Source of the DNA: Oricola thermophila | GTDB lineage: Bacteria > Pseudomonadota > Alphaproteobacteria > Rhizobiales > Rhizobiaceae | Length of the DNA: 64,000 bases | Direction of reading: 5' to 3' | Assembly (NCBI RefSeq): GCF_013358405.1 | Contig: NZ_CP054836.1 | Coordinates: 3,820,001 to 3,884,000, forward strand | Part shown: positions 34,078 to 43,211 of the stretch, one piece after another | Position numbering within the stretch: the stretch's first letter is position 1 | How the letters are laid out: each line of letters opens with the position of its first letter | Notes under the pieces: model-generated | Database searches by the model: none | What the model saw: the letters and a program-made list of their open reading frames with translations, nothing else | What the model was told of the DNA's origin: nothing | Position numbers and translations under genes: made by a program

Positions 34078-35256
34078 ATGCCAATCACCGTTGCAGCCTA
34101 TGACCGTATCGGCGAGGAAAACGCTTTTGCCGTCTTGGCGCGGGCGACGCAGCTTGCCGCCGAGGGACGGGACATCATCAATCTCGGGATAGGTCAGCCC
34201 GATTTCAAAACACCGGAACATATCGTCGAAGCGGCAGTGAAGGCGCTTCGCGATGGCCATCATGGCTACACGCCTGCAAACGGAATCCTTCCTGCGCGCG
34301 AGGCAGTCGTGCGGCGCACGCTGACGACCACCGGTATCGAGGTCTCGCCGGACAATGTCATGATCATGCCGGGCGGCAAGCCGACCATGTATGCGGCGAT
34401 CACCATGTTCGGCGAGCCTGGCGCGGAAATCCTCTATCCCGATCCGGGCTTTCCCATCTATCGGTCGATGATCGAGTTTACCGGTGCGACGCCGGTGCCG
34501 GTTCCGATCCGCGAGGAAAACGGCTTTGCCTTCTCTGCGGAAGAAACGTTGTCTCTCATCACGCCGAAGACGCGGCTCATCATCCTCAACTCGCCCGCCA
34601 ACCCCACCGGCGGCGTGACACCAAAGGCCGAGATCGATGCCCTGGTCGCGGGGCTCGCCCGGTATCCCGATGTCGCGATCCTTTCCGATGAAATCTATGA
34701 CGTGATGACCTATGACGGCGAAACACACACGTCCTTGCTGCAGTATCCGGAATTGCGGGACCGACTGATCGTGCTCAACGGCTGGTCAAAGACCTGGGCG
34801 ATGACAGGATGGCGGCTCGGCTGGTCGATATGGCCCGATCTCCTGATAGACAAGGTGCGCAAGCTGGCGGTCAATTGCTGGTCCTGCGTCAACGCGCCAT
34901 CGCAATTTGCCGGCATCGCGGCGATCGACGGACCGCAGGACGCGGTAGCCAGGATGATGGAGGCATTCGATCGTCGCCGCCATATCGTCGTCGAAAGGAT
35001 GAACGCCCTGCCAAACGTTTCCTGTGCGACGCCCAAGGGCGCGTTCTATGCCTACCCGAACATCTCGGCGACCGGTTGGAAAGCCAAGAAGCTGGCATCG
35101 GCGCTTCTGGAAGAGGCCGGCGTAGCGCTGATCGGCGGGCCGGATTTCGGCGTGCTCGGCGAGGGCTACATTCGCCTTTCCTTCGCGAACTCGGCGGAGA
35201 ACATCGAACGCGCTATCGAACGCATCGGGGAATTCCTCGCCCAGCGGGACGCCTGA
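34078..35256 (+). CDS. PLP-dependent aminotransferase, aspartate/aromatic class I
   Basis: A 392-residue fold-type I aminotransferase. Motifs: GIGQPDFKTP near the N-terminus, NPANPTGG-type segment (NSPANPTGGV), Asp-Tyr region LSDEIYDVM, the Schiff-base Lys in LNGWSKTWAMTGWRLGW, and Arg in YIRLSFANS. TTGGAGG lies 9 nt before the ATG. It transfers amino groups between amino acids and 2-oxo acids; the substrate (aspartate, alanine or aromatic) is not set by sequence alone. Followed 97 bp later by a TetR gene. Confidence 0.87.
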   Translation: MPITVAAYDRIGEENAFAVLARATQLAAEGRDIINLGIGQPDFKTPEHIVEAAVKALRDGHHGYTPANGILPAREAVVRRTLTTTGIEVSPDNVMIMPGGKPTMYAAITMFGEPGAEILYPDPGFPIYRSMIEFTGATPVPVPIREENGFAFSAEETLSLITPKTRLIILNSPANPTGGVTPKAEIDALVAGLARYPDVAILSDEIYDVMTYDGETHTSLLQYPELRDRLIVLNGWSKTWAMTGWRLGWSIWPDLLIDKVRKLAVNCWSCVNAPSQFAGIAAIDGPQDAVARMMEAFDRRRHIVVERMNALPNVSCATPKGAFYAYPNISATGWKAKKLASALLEEAGVALIGGPDFGVLGEGYIRLSFANSAENIERAIERIGEFLAQRDA

Positions 35257-35353
35257 GAAGCATTCTTCTTTACACTGTCAGGATTGAGGCTGTTTGAATT
35301 CTGACTGGTGTCAAGATATCCTTCCGCGTGATTCGGAACGGCAGGGGCGATCC

Positions 35354-35980
35354 ATGGCGGCTGCGCGCCGGAAGGGTGACAGGCCTTACCATCACGGCGA
35401 TCTTCGGGCCGCTCTCGTCGCGGCAGCGGAGGCAGAGCTGATCGAGAAGGGCGTGGATGGCTTTTCGCTGCGCTCCGCGGCCAGGCGAGCGGGCGTCAGC
35501 CATGCGGCGCCTGCGCATCATTTCAGGGACACGAAAGCGTTGCTCGACGCGCTGGCAGGCGCCGGATTTGCGCGGCTCGGGGATGCAATGCGGGAAGAAC
35601 AGGCAGGGGCCGGGGCGGAGGCGATGGCGCGGCTGGCCGCGGCCGGCGCGGCCTATGTGCGTTTCGCACTGGCCAATCCGGAGCTGTTCGGCCTGATGTA
35701 CGCCCGGTCGCGGCGTGCGGATGCCGGCGGCGACCTGAAGCGCAATTCGGAGGCGATCTTCTCGCTGCTCGTGAACGCCATCGGCGCGATACGCGGCCGT
35801 GATGCCTTCAGGAGCGATGCCGGATGGCGCGATGCCGTCGCCTGCTGGTCGATGCTGCATGGATATGCGCAACTGGCGATCGCAGGGAAAATGGAATTCG
35901 CGACAGCGCTGGAATTCAAGGAGCAGCGTCCGTTGATTGAAGAGCTGGTTGGCAGGGCGCTGCGCGAACGGCATTCCTGA
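35354..35980 (+). CDS. TetR-family transcriptional regulator
   Basis: A 208-residue regulator. HTH at about residues 30-50 (LRSAARRAGVSHAAPAHHFRDTKALL), with a C-terminal WHG-type ligand domain containing AACWSMLHGYAQLA-like residues (AVACWSMLHGYAQL). The start at MAAARRKGDRPYHHGDLR is typical for this subgroup. Target unknown; a terminator follows at once. Confidence 0.87.
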   Translation: MAAARRKGDRPYHHGDLRAALVAAAEAELIEKGVDGFSLRSAARRAGVSHAAPAHHFRDTKALLDALAGAGFARLGDAMREEQAGAGAEAMARLAAAGAAYVRFALANPELFGLMYARSRRADAGGDLKRNSEAIFSLLVNAIGAIRGRDAFRSDAGWRDAVACWSMLHGYAQLAIAGKMEFATALEFKEQRPLIEELVGRALRERHS

Positions 35981-36007
35981 CGCCGCGTTCCGTATGCCCA
36001 TATGAAA

Positions 36008-36045
36008 AGCGGGCGATCTTTGAAAAAGATCGCCCCGCTTCTTCA
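36008..36045. terminator. Terminator after the TetR gene
   Basis: A long hairpin: AGCGGGCGATCTTT (36008-36021) pairs with AAAGATCGCCCCGCT (36025-36039) with a single bulged base, followed by TCTTC. It ends the rightward tetR transcript. The T tract is short, so efficiency is uncertain. Confidence 0.65.
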
Positions 36046-36288
36046 GACCGCAGAGGGAGGAGCTGACGGTCTTATGTGCCACCACTGTTTCATGTTGAAA
36101 CGAATCAGTTGCCAAAACGTTAACACCGAGGCGAATACAGGCAAAAGAGCTTGTGCGTGTTCCCGTCTATATTTGAGGACTGTGTGTCCTTTCAGTCACA
36201 GTCTCGCAATGCCAGCCGCGGAAACGCATCTACTTGCGGCGCGGCTGACTTAGACTTTCCGGTCTTCGGGTTATTTATCGCCCCCCAA
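36046..36288. promoter_or_regulatory. Intergenic region between the TetR gene and dctM
   Basis: No supported gene. An inverted repeat with perfect 6-bp arms (GTTTCA and TGAAAC, 3-nt spacer) lies at 36087-36101. A short open frame on the + strand has no coding character. The stretch is downstream of both flanking genes, so the repeat may be an RNA structure rather than an operator. Confidence 0.3.
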
Positions 36289-37914
36289 TTAGCGGGTGGT
36301 CATTTCCGGCCCCATCAGGGCATAGGGCAGCGCCGTCGAAAGCACCGGCACATAGGTGACCAACACAAGGAAAACCAGGAGAACGGCAACGAAGGGCGCG
36401 GCCGCCCGCACCACCCGGATCAGGCTCATGCCCGTGATGCCGGACGTGACGAAGAGGTTCAGCCCGATCGGCGGGGTGATCATCCCGATTTCCATGTTTA
36501 CAACCATGATGATGCCGAGATGGATCGGGTCGACGCCGAGCTCCATCGCGATTGGGAACACGACCGGCGCGACGATGAGCAGCAGGCCCGAGGGCTCCAT
36601 GAACTGGCCGCCGAGCAGCAGCAACAGGTTCACGGCAATCAGGAAGGTGAACCAGGTAAAGCCGGCATCGACCATCAAAGTCGTAATGGCCTGGGGAATG
36701 CGCTCGGCCGTCAGCACATGGGCGAACAGAAGCGCGTTCACGATGATGAACATCAGCATGATGATGGTTCTCGAGGAATCCACCATCACCTTGCGTGTAT
36801 CGGCATGGAAGAACGCACCGACGAAATGCCGTCCCATCAATGCCAGGTTACGGCCCCAGACGGGAAGACCGGCATAGAGAAACCGTGGAATGTTGGCCGG
36901 GTTCGATGCCGGATCGCGCCAGACGGAATAGGCAACGAGTACCGCGAGCGAGAACGCCAGCCCGGTCCATGCGCGTCCGGCGGCGGTGACATTCTCCCAG
37001 TCGGCGGTGGCAAAGAAGGACAGCACCATCCAGACGAAGAAGAATGCAAGCGCGTACACGCTGGCCGAGAAGCCGATATGGGCCGGTGTGCCACGGACCT
37101 CGTCCTCGCCAAGCCAGCGGCGGCCGGCCATCGGGCCCATGTCGCGATAGATGAACAGTGCGATGAAGAAGGCATAGACGGCGGCCACGGCAGCAGCCTC
37201 GGTCGGCGTGAAGACACCGCCATAGATGCCGCCGATGATGATAACGATCAGGAACAGGCCCCAGCCCGCTTCCTTGCCGCCATTGAGCAGTTCGCCGAAA
37301 CCCTTCCATTCTTCCGCCGGAAGATCGCGGCGGCGCGCGATGACGTATATGGCGATCATCAGCATGAGGCCGGCCACGATGCCGGGAATCACGCCGGCAA
37401 GGAACATGCGGCCGACCGAAACGTTGGTGGCCGCCGCATAGACGACCATGACGATGGACGGCGGGATCAGAATGCCGAGCGTGCCGGCATTGGCGATGAC
37501 GCCGGCAGCGAATTCCTTGGAATATCCGACCTGGCGCATGCCGGCGATGGCGATCGTTCCGATAGCCACGACCGTCGCAGGCGACGAACCCGACAGCGCG
37601 GCAAACATCATGCAGGCAAGCACCGAGGCCATGGCAAGACCGCCGCGGAAATGGCCGACGGTGGCTATCGAGAACCGGATGATTCGCCGGGCCACGCCGC
37701 CGGTGGACATGAAGGCCGAGGCAAGCACGAAGAAGGGAATGGCCAGCAGGGTGTAGTTCTGCGAGGCGGTGAACAATTGCTGGGCGACCGACGACATCGA
37801 GTCCTCGGAAAAGAAGGCGATGACGATGATCGAGGACAGCCCGAGAGAGACGCCGACCGGGACACCGAGAAACAGGAGGCCGAGAACGAGGGCAAAAAGA
37901 ATACCGGTTTCCAT
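36289..37914 (-). CDS. dctM: DctM, TRAP transporter large permease
   Basis: A 541-residue inner-membrane protein with about 12-14 helices, the sodium-coupled channel subunit of a TRAP C4-dicarboxylate importer. It shows family features (FFVLASAFMSTGGVARRI, ALSGSSPATVVAIG, NAGTLGILIPPSI, ITPPIGLNLFV). It is longer than a typical DctM (about 430); the extra roughly 110 residues form an insertion around 205-340 with added helices. Operon order dctP-dctQ-dctM, 6 nt after dctQ. Confidence 0.92.
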   Translation of the reverse strand: METGILFALVLGLLFLGVPVGVSLGLSSIIVIAFFSEDSMSSVAQQLFTASQNYTLLAIPFFVLASAFMSTGGVARRIIRFSIATVGHFRGGLAMASVLACMMFAALSGSSPATVVAIGTIAIAGMRQVGYSKEFAAGVIANAGTLGILIPPSIVMVVYAAATNVSVGRMFLAGVIPGIVAGLMLMIAIYVIARRRDLPAEEWKGFGELLNGGKEAGWGLFLIVIIIGGIYGGVFTPTEAAAVAAVYAFFIALFIYRDMGPMAGRRWLGEDEVRGTPAHIGFSASVYALAFFFVWMVLSFFATADWENVTAAGRAWTGLAFSLAVLVAYSVWRDPASNPANIPRFLYAGLPVWGRNLALMGRHFVGAFFHADTRKVMVDSSRTIIMLMFIIVNALLFAHVLTAERIPQAITTLMVDAGFTWFTFLIAVNLLLLLGGQFMEPSGLLLIVAPVVFPIAMELGVDPIHLGIIMVVNMEIGMITPPIGLNLFVTSGITGMSLIRVVRAAAPFVAVLLVFLVLVTYVPVLSTALPYALMGPEMTTR

Positions 37915-37920
37915 GGGGAA

Positions 37921-38616
37921 TCAGTCCTTCAGAACGTCGCGGTTCTCGGCAACGAGGTCTTCCGCCTCGTGGCCGGCGATGATCAGCTCGCGGTCGCCGC
38001 GCCAGATCGATACGAGCGCCTGAAGGCTGCGAAAGGCGAGAAGGGCGAGCCCGATGGGCAGCATGAGGTAGGCGACCCAGCGCTGTACGCGCTCCTGCAG
38101 GCCGAATGTCTCCTGCATCCAGCCGGGATAGCGCAGGTCATCAAGGCCGATGCCGGTATTGTACATCAGCGTCCAGTAGCCGAGTGCGCCGGACTGGCGA
38201 TAGTTCACAATCTCCTTGGCGCCGAAGAAATGCAGCCAGCCGGCATGCAGGAGCATCATGGCGTAGAGCAGGCAGCACAGTGCACCGAAGATGGCGGCTG
38301 CGCGGAAAAGCGGCTTGGGCAGGGTCCTGATCAGCGCGTCGACGCCCAGGTGCATGCCGTGTTTCACGCCCCATGACATGCCAAACAGGATCAGCCAGGC
38401 GAAAAGGATCCGGGTCAGTTCCAGGGCGCCGCCCCAGCCGGTGTTGAAGCCGTAGCGGGCGACGACCTGGGTAAAGGAAATGATGGTGATCGCGGCAAGA
38501 AGGACCGATACGACGCCCTCCTCGAGCGAATTGATCGTGTCGGCAAACCGGCGTTCGGCGGCGAACAGCGCCGCGACGAGGACGACCAGCAGTATGGATG
38601 GCCACATTACCGCCAT
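37921..38616 (-). CDS. dctQ: DctQ, TRAP transporter small permease
   Basis: A 231-residue membrane protein with at least four helices (around MWPSILLVVLVAALFAA, GVVSVLLAAITIISF, RILFAWLILFGMSWG, FGALCCLLYAMMLLHAG), longer than the usual 160-200 residue DctQ. The motif WGVKHGMHLGVDAL matches the conserved DctQ core. The ATG at 38616 with GGGGGGA upstream is preferred over a TTG six codons earlier. It pairs with the extended DctM. Confidence 0.88.
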   Translation of the reverse strand: MAVMWPSILLVVLVAALFAAERRFADTINSLEEGVVSVLLAAITIISFTQVVARYGFNTGWGGALELTRILFAWLILFGMSWGVKHGMHLGVDALIRTLPKPLFRAAAIFGALCCLLYAMMLLHAGWLHFFGAKEIVNYRQSGALGYWTLMYNTGIGLDDLRYPGWMQETFGLQERVQRWVAYLMLPIGLALLAFRSLQALVSIWRGDRELIIAGHEAEDLVAENRDVLKD

Positions 38617-38690
38617 GACGAGATTTCCCCCCAATCCGATGTTGCGACCACCGGCGGGGCATTCCCCGCCGGCGGCCTTGTTTCAGGCGA

Positions 38691-39689
38691 TCAGGAACCG
38701 TTGGACGCGACGGCTGCCTCGATCAGGTCCTTGCCAATGTCGGCCTCGAACTTTTCCCAGACGGGCTTCATGACCGACACCCACTCGGCGCGCTGTTCCG
38801 GCGTGAGCGTACGGACTTCGAAACCGGCATCTATGATGTTCTGGCGATTGGCCGCCTCCTTCTCGGCGACCTGCGCATTCGCGGCCATGGTCACCTCGTC
38901 GACGATCGACAGGAACTGGTCGCGCATGTCCGCGTCGAGGCCGTTCAGCCACTCCGTCGAGGTGACGAGAAGATAGGCGAGCAGCTGGTGGTTGGTTTCG
39001 GTGGTGCCGTCCTGCACCTCGAAGAACTTCTGGGTGTAGATGTTGGACCAGGTGTTCTCCTGGCCGTCGACGACGCCGGTCTGCAGGGCGCCGTAGACCT
39101 CCTTGAAGGCGAGCTTCTGCGCCGATGCGCCCATCGCCTCGATCATGGCAACGGCGACGTCCGACGTCTGCACGCGGAACTTGAGGCCGTCGGCGTCGGA
39201 GGGCACGAGCAGCGGCTTGTTGGCAGAGAACTGTTTCAGGCCGGACGACCAGTAGCCGAGGCCGGTATAACCGTTCGGTTCAATGACCTTGAGCAGTTCC
39301 TTGCCCGCATCCGAGGTGGTGAAGGTGGTGACGGCATCAAGGCTCGAGAACAGGAAGGGCAGGTCGAAGAGGCGATACTTCTTGGTGTAGGCCTCGAATT
39401 TCGACAGCGACGGAGCGGCGAGCTGCACGTCGCCGAGAAGGAGCGCTTCCATCACCTTGTCGTCGTCATAGAGGGTCGAGTTCGGGAAGACCTCCATGCA
39501 GGCCTTGCCGTTCATCTCCTCGTTGACACGTTCGGCGAGCATGGTTGCGGCATCACCCTTCGGGTGGCCGCTCGCGGCAACGACGTGGCTGAACTTGATG
39601 ACCATCTCGCCGTCATCGCACTGGGCGAAGGCCTGGGTCGCGGTCAGCGATATTGCGAGCGCCGATACGGCGCCGAGAAGCTTCTTCAT
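38691..39689 (-). CDS. dctP: DctP, C4-dicarboxylate TRAP binding protein
   Basis: A 332-residue periplasmic receptor with a Sec signal peptide (MKKLLGAVSALAISLTATQAFAQ). The ligand-binding Arg is expected in GLKFRVQTSDV, and the DctP signature YGALQTGVVDGQENTWSNI is present. It captures succinate, fumarate or malate for DctQM. A sigma-54 promoter and likely DctD sites lie upstream, and dctBD are encoded beyond them in the same direction. Confidence 0.92.
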   Translation of the reverse strand: MKKLLGAVSALAISLTATQAFAQCDDGEMVIKFSHVVAASGHPKGDAATMLAERVNEEMNGKACMEVFPNSTLYDDDKVMEALLLGDVQLAAPSLSKFEAYTKKYRLFDLPFLFSSLDAVTTFTTSDAGKELLKVIEPNGYTGLGYWSSGLKQFSANKPLLVPSDADGLKFRVQTSDVAVAMIEAMGASAQKLAFKEVYGALQTGVVDGQENTWSNIYTQKFFEVQDGTTETNHQLLAYLLVTSTEWLNGLDADMRDQFLSIVDEVTMAANAQVAEKEAANRQNIIDAGFEVRTLTPEQRAEWVSVMKPVWEKFEADIGKDLIEAAVASNGS

Positions 39690-39818
39690 GAGTTGTTTCC
39701 TCCACGAAGGGGACAATTCCCCGTTTCTCACATCGGTAAGAGGACGGGAGCCGGCGGCCTTGCGCCGCATTTGCCCTCTCACTCCGTAAAAGGCTGAAAG
39801 CCTTTCGCCGATAGGGAG

Positions 39819-39834
39819 AGCATACACCATGCCA
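39819..39834 (-). promoter_or_regulatory. Sigma-54 promoter of dctPQM
   Basis: On the minus strand TGGCATGGTGTATGCT matches the -24/-12 consensus, with GG and GC exactly 10 bp apart. It predicts a start about 120 nt before the dctP ATG. DctD is a sigma-54 activator, so the match is expected. Confidence 0.7.
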
Positions 39835-39887
39835 GTTGCGGAATCTCCCGAAATGAAAGGGTAGTCGGGCGCATCGGCACCCGTGTG

Positions 39888-39934
39888 TGTGTAGAATCCT
39901 ACACATTCGGCAGGAGTCGTGTTTCGAATCCTAC
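39888..39934. promoter_or_regulatory. Upstream activating sites, candidate DctD binding
   Basis: A palindrome with perfect 7-bp arms TGTGTAG and CTACACA (39888-39905, 4-nt spacer) is followed about 30 bp away by a related, less symmetric copy GTGTTTCGAATCCTAC (39919-39934); both contain GAATCCTAC. The pair lies 55-115 bp upstream of the sigma-54 promoter, as enhancer sites for DctD usually do. Confidence 0.6.
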
Positions 39935-40015
39935 CCGTCAGTCGGCGCAGCCATGGCCCTTCCACCGGCAGCGGGAGGAACGATGGCAGCGGTACGGGGC
40001 CAATGGGCGGTGCGC

Positions 40016-41374
40016 CTATTCGTCTGTCCGATTGACCGCGATGCCCAGCTTCTGCATCTTGTCGTAGAGGCCTTTCCGCGAGATTCCGAGCGTCTGGTAG
40101 ACATCCTTCAGGCGTCCTCCGGCACGGCGGATCTCGGCCTCGATAACGGCACGCTCGAAGGCCGCCAGGCGCTCGGAAAGCGGACCCGCGAAGTCCTCGT
40201 CGGCGGTTCGGGAGCCGTTGCCGAAGCCGTTCCAGAGGCCGAGCACCCAGCGGTCGGCGACATTGCGCAGCTCTCGAACATTGCCGGGCCAGTCGTGGCG
40301 GAGAAGTTGGCGCTCCAGTTCCGGCGTGAAGTCGGGAATGTCACGGCGATAGCGCGCGCGGGCCTGGCGGGCAAGATGTTCGAAGAGCAGCGGGATATCC
40401 TCGCGGCGTTCGCGCAGCGGCGGAATCGTCAGCGATACGACATTGAGACGGTAGTACAGATCGGCGCGGAAACGCCCGGCATCGGCCTCTTCCGACAGGT
40501 CGGTTTTCGTGGCGGCAACGAAACGTACATCCAGCGGAATCGACTTGTTCGAGCCGAGTCGTTCAATGGCGCGGTCCTCGATGGCACGCAGAAGTTTTGC
40601 CTGAAGGTCCAGCGGCATGGATTCGATCTCGTCGAGAAAGACGGTTCCCCCGTTGGCATGTTCGAGCTTGCCTACCCGCTGGCTGGAGGCGCCTGTGAAG
40701 GCACCGGCCTCGTGACCGAAAAGTTCCGACTCGAAGAGATCGGGTGGCAGGGCTGCGCAGTTCAGGGCAACGAAGGGAGCGGCTGCTCGGGGCGAGAAGT
40801 CATGGAGCGCGCGCGCCACAACTTCCTTGCCGGAGCCGGTCTCGCCGAGAACCACAACGTCCGCATCCGCGCCGGCAATAAGTTCGATCTCGTTGCGCAG
40901 CCGGGCAATGGCGGGAGAACGACCAACGATCCGCTCCGCGATCCCCGACACGGAATCGAGCTCCGAGCGGAGTACCCGGTTTTCCAGCACAAGCCGGCGT
41001 TTCTCGAGGGCACGACGGCTGACCGCTCCAAGGTCCTGAACACTGAAGGGCTTGGGAATGAAGTCGTATGCGCCCTCGCGCATGGCATCGACGGCAAGCT
41101 GGATGTCGCCATGGCCGGTAACGAGGATGACGGGAATTGCCGGATCGATCTCGAGCACGCGCGCCATGAACTCCATGCCGCCGATACCGGGCATGCGTAT
41201 GTCGCTGACGACAGCGCCGGCGAAGTCCCGCCGTATCGATGGCAGTGCGTCGGCCGGGTTCTTGAAGTCCGCGACGACCAGATCGTCCAGTTCAAGCCCC
41301 TGGCGCAGCGCATGGCGCAAATCATCGTCGTCATCGACAAGCAGGATATCCGGGTCGTTTTCCATTGCGGTCAT
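40016..41374 (-). CDS. dctD: DctD, sigma-54-dependent response regulator
   Basis: A 452-residue NtrC-class activator. Receiver domain with phosphorylated Asp58 (VVSDIRMPG); AAA+ domain with Walker A GETGSGKE, the sigma-54 loop GAFTGA, Walker B FLDEIE; C-terminal Fis-type HTH (LKDVYQTLGISRKGLYDKM). It activates dctPQM from the sites at 39888-39934. Encoded 13 nt after dctB. Confidence 0.93.
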   Translation of the reverse strand: MTAMENDPDILLVDDDDDLRHALRQGLELDDLVVADFKNPADALPSIRRDFAGAVVSDIRMPGIGGMEFMARVLEIDPAIPVILVTGHGDIQLAVDAMREGAYDFIPKPFSVQDLGAVSRRALEKRRLVLENRVLRSELDSVSGIAERIVGRSPAIARLRNEIELIAGADADVVVLGETGSGKEVVARALHDFSPRAAAPFVALNCAALPPDLFESELFGHEAGAFTGASSQRVGKLEHANGGTVFLDEIESMPLDLQAKLLRAIEDRAIERLGSNKSIPLDVRFVAATKTDLSEEADAGRFRADLYYRLNVVSLTIPPLRERREDIPLLFEHLARQARARYRRDIPDFTPELERQLLRHDWPGNVRELRNVADRWVLGLWNGFGNGSRTADEDFAGPLSERLAAFERAVIEAEIRRAGGRLKDVYQTLGISRKGLYDKMQKLGIAVNRTDE

Positions 41375-41387
41375 CGGTGATTTGTCC

Positions 41388-43193
41388 TCATTCCGCGGCC
41401 TCGGCCTCTTCCCGTGTCGCCGGGAGGTCGATCACGAAACAAGCGCCTATTTCGCCGTCGCGATCCTCCAGCCGGACCGATCCCTGCAGATCACGTACGA
41501 TGGATTCCACGATCGACAGGCCGAGCCCCAGTCCGGCACCTGCCGGCTTGGTGGTGAAGAACGGCTCGAACACATTCTCGCGCAGCGCCGGATCGATGCC
41601 CGGCCCATTGTCCGAGACCGCAATGTGCACGCGTCCGCTTGCGTGGTGCGCGGCGATGCACACCCGGCTACCGGCAGGCGCCTCGGGACCGTCACCGCAC
41701 AAGGCGTCGATGGCATTGCCCACCAGGTTGACGAGAACCTGGGACAGGCGAATGCGCCCACTGTGGACGACGAGGCCGGGCTCGATATCGGTTTCGACGG
41801 CCACGCCGGCCTTGCGGGCCTTCTGGCCGACAATAACCAGGGCCTCGCTGACGACGGTCTCGACAGAAACGGGCTCGAGCTCGGTACCGGGCTTCCGCGA
41901 AAAGGCGAGGAGCGTTCTCGACAGCGTGCTCATGCGGTCGACCATCCGCCCGATGCGCGCCAGCACCTCGTGGGCGGCTGCCGTCCTGCCGCGTTCGATC
42001 ATCGTCGCCGCATTGGAGGCATAGGTCTTGATGGCGGCAAGTGGCTGATTGTACTCGTGGCTCAGTGTTGCAGACATCTGCCCGATCACCGCGAGCTTGG
42101 CAGCGTGGACAAGTTCGTTCTGGGTGTCGCGCAGCCGCTTCTCCGTCTCGCGGCGCACCTCTATCTCGCCGCGCAGAACCTCGTTGACGTTCGAGAGTTC
42201 CGCGGTGCGTTCACGCACCAGCCTTTCGAGCCGCAGGGCCTGGGCCTTTTCGCGGCGTATCCGCGCCTGCGCCATCTCCTGGCGGGCAAGGTAAAGGTTG
42301 GCCGTCAACCCTGCCAGCACCACGGCGAGAGCCGCCAGCATGGCGGCATTGCGCCGCGCCCTCGCGAAAGGGGCCGAATCGGCGAGGACATGCATCGTCC
42401 AACCGAGGATCGGGATGTCACGGGAGGCGGCGACATACTCCGAGTTGCCGCTTTCCGGGACGCGGAAGAACCGGCCGGAAACGAAGGAAAGGGGCTCGAC
42501 ACCGGGGGCGGCGTCGGACGCTTTCCATGGCTTGCCGACCCATTCGGCCCGGTTCGACAGGAAGACGAATTCGCGGGCGTCGGTAACGAGGATCGGATTG
42601 CTGGAGAGGGACCAGTTCGCCTCGATCGCGTCAAATGGGACCAGAACAACGACCATTCCGGCATTTGTGCCCGCTTCCCGGCCGGGCACATGCGCGGCGA
42701 AGGCATAGGCGCGCGAACCGTCGGAGAGGCGAAGGGGCGCGCGACCGAGGCGGCGCTGTGCGGTCGCGAGATGCAGGCGGGCAGGCGCGAGCGTCCCGGT
42801 CGTGGCGAAGCCGCGGGCCGAAGCCAGCACGGTGCCGTCAATGGCGGCGATGGCAACATCGCGGGCGCCGGATGCCGCCGCGACGCGCATCAGGAGCCGG
42901 CGAACGGCCTCACCGTCCTCGACCGCAGGCGTCTCGAAAAGCGCTCGAATATCGGCGCGGCGGCTGAGGAGCGGCGGAATGAGGCGGTATTTTTCCATCA
43001 CCCCGGCAAGTGCCTCGATCTGCAGGGAAAGGCTTTCCTCCGCCGCTGCACTCAATTCGCGATAGGCGCGGTCTCCGGCCCATTCCCGTGCGAACCAGAC
43101 CGCGAAGACGAGGCAGAACAAGGTGGCCGCAACCACCGCCCGGGTTGCCAGGCGATAGCGTTTCCTCAACTGCACGCTGCCGATCGTCGTCAT
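41388..43193 (-). CDS. dctB: DctB, C4-dicarboxylate sensor histidine kinase
   Basis: A 601-residue membrane kinase: a first helix at about 17-36, a periplasmic double-PAS (dCache-like) sensor to about residue 285, a second helix (AAMLAALAVVLAGLTANLYLA), a coiled-coil linker, the H-box LSHEYNQPLAAIKT, then N and G boxes (NLVGNAIDAL, DNGPGID, GAGLGLGLSI). Dicarboxylate binding outside controls phosphorylation of DctD. It is the first gene of the dctBD pair. Confidence 0.93.
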   Translation of the reverse strand: MTTIGSVQLRKRYRLATRAVVAATLFCLVFAVWFAREWAGDRAYRELSAAAEESLSLQIEALAGVMEKYRLIPPLLSRRADIRALFETPAVEDGEAVRRLLMRVAAASGARDVAIAAIDGTVLASARGFATTGTLAPARLHLATAQRRLGRAPLRLSDGSRAYAFAAHVPGREAGTNAGMVVVLVPFDAIEANWSLSSNPILVTDAREFVFLSNRAEWVGKPWKASDAAPGVEPLSFVSGRFFRVPESGNSEYVAASRDIPILGWTMHVLADSAPFARARRNAAMLAALAVVLAGLTANLYLARQEMAQARIRREKAQALRLERLVRERTAELSNVNEVLRGEIEVRRETEKRLRDTQNELVHAAKLAVIGQMSATLSHEYNQPLAAIKTYASNAATMIERGRTAAAHEVLARIGRMVDRMSTLSRTLLAFSRKPGTELEPVSVETVVSEALVIVGQKARKAGVAVETDIEPGLVVHSGRIRLSQVLVNLVGNAIDALCGDGPEAPAGSRVCIAAHHASGRVHIAVSDNGPGIDPALRENVFEPFFTTKPAGAGLGLGLSIVESIVRDLQGSVRLEDRDGEIGACFVIDLPATREEAEAAE

Positions 43194-43211
43194 GCGATGA
43201 ATTAGTACCGG

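Noticed and set aside
36002..36253. A short + strand open frame of 83 codons after the TetR gene
   Set aside because: It starts within the terminator hairpin, has no ribosome site and no coding character.
36151..38376. A 741-codon open frame on the + strand
   Set aside because: Antisense to dctM and dctQ; the His/Asp/Gly-rich product is the usual antisense of membrane-protein codons.
41052..43205. A 717-codon open frame on the + strand
   Set aside because: Antisense to dctB, whose kinase boxes are intact; no recognisable domain in the translation.
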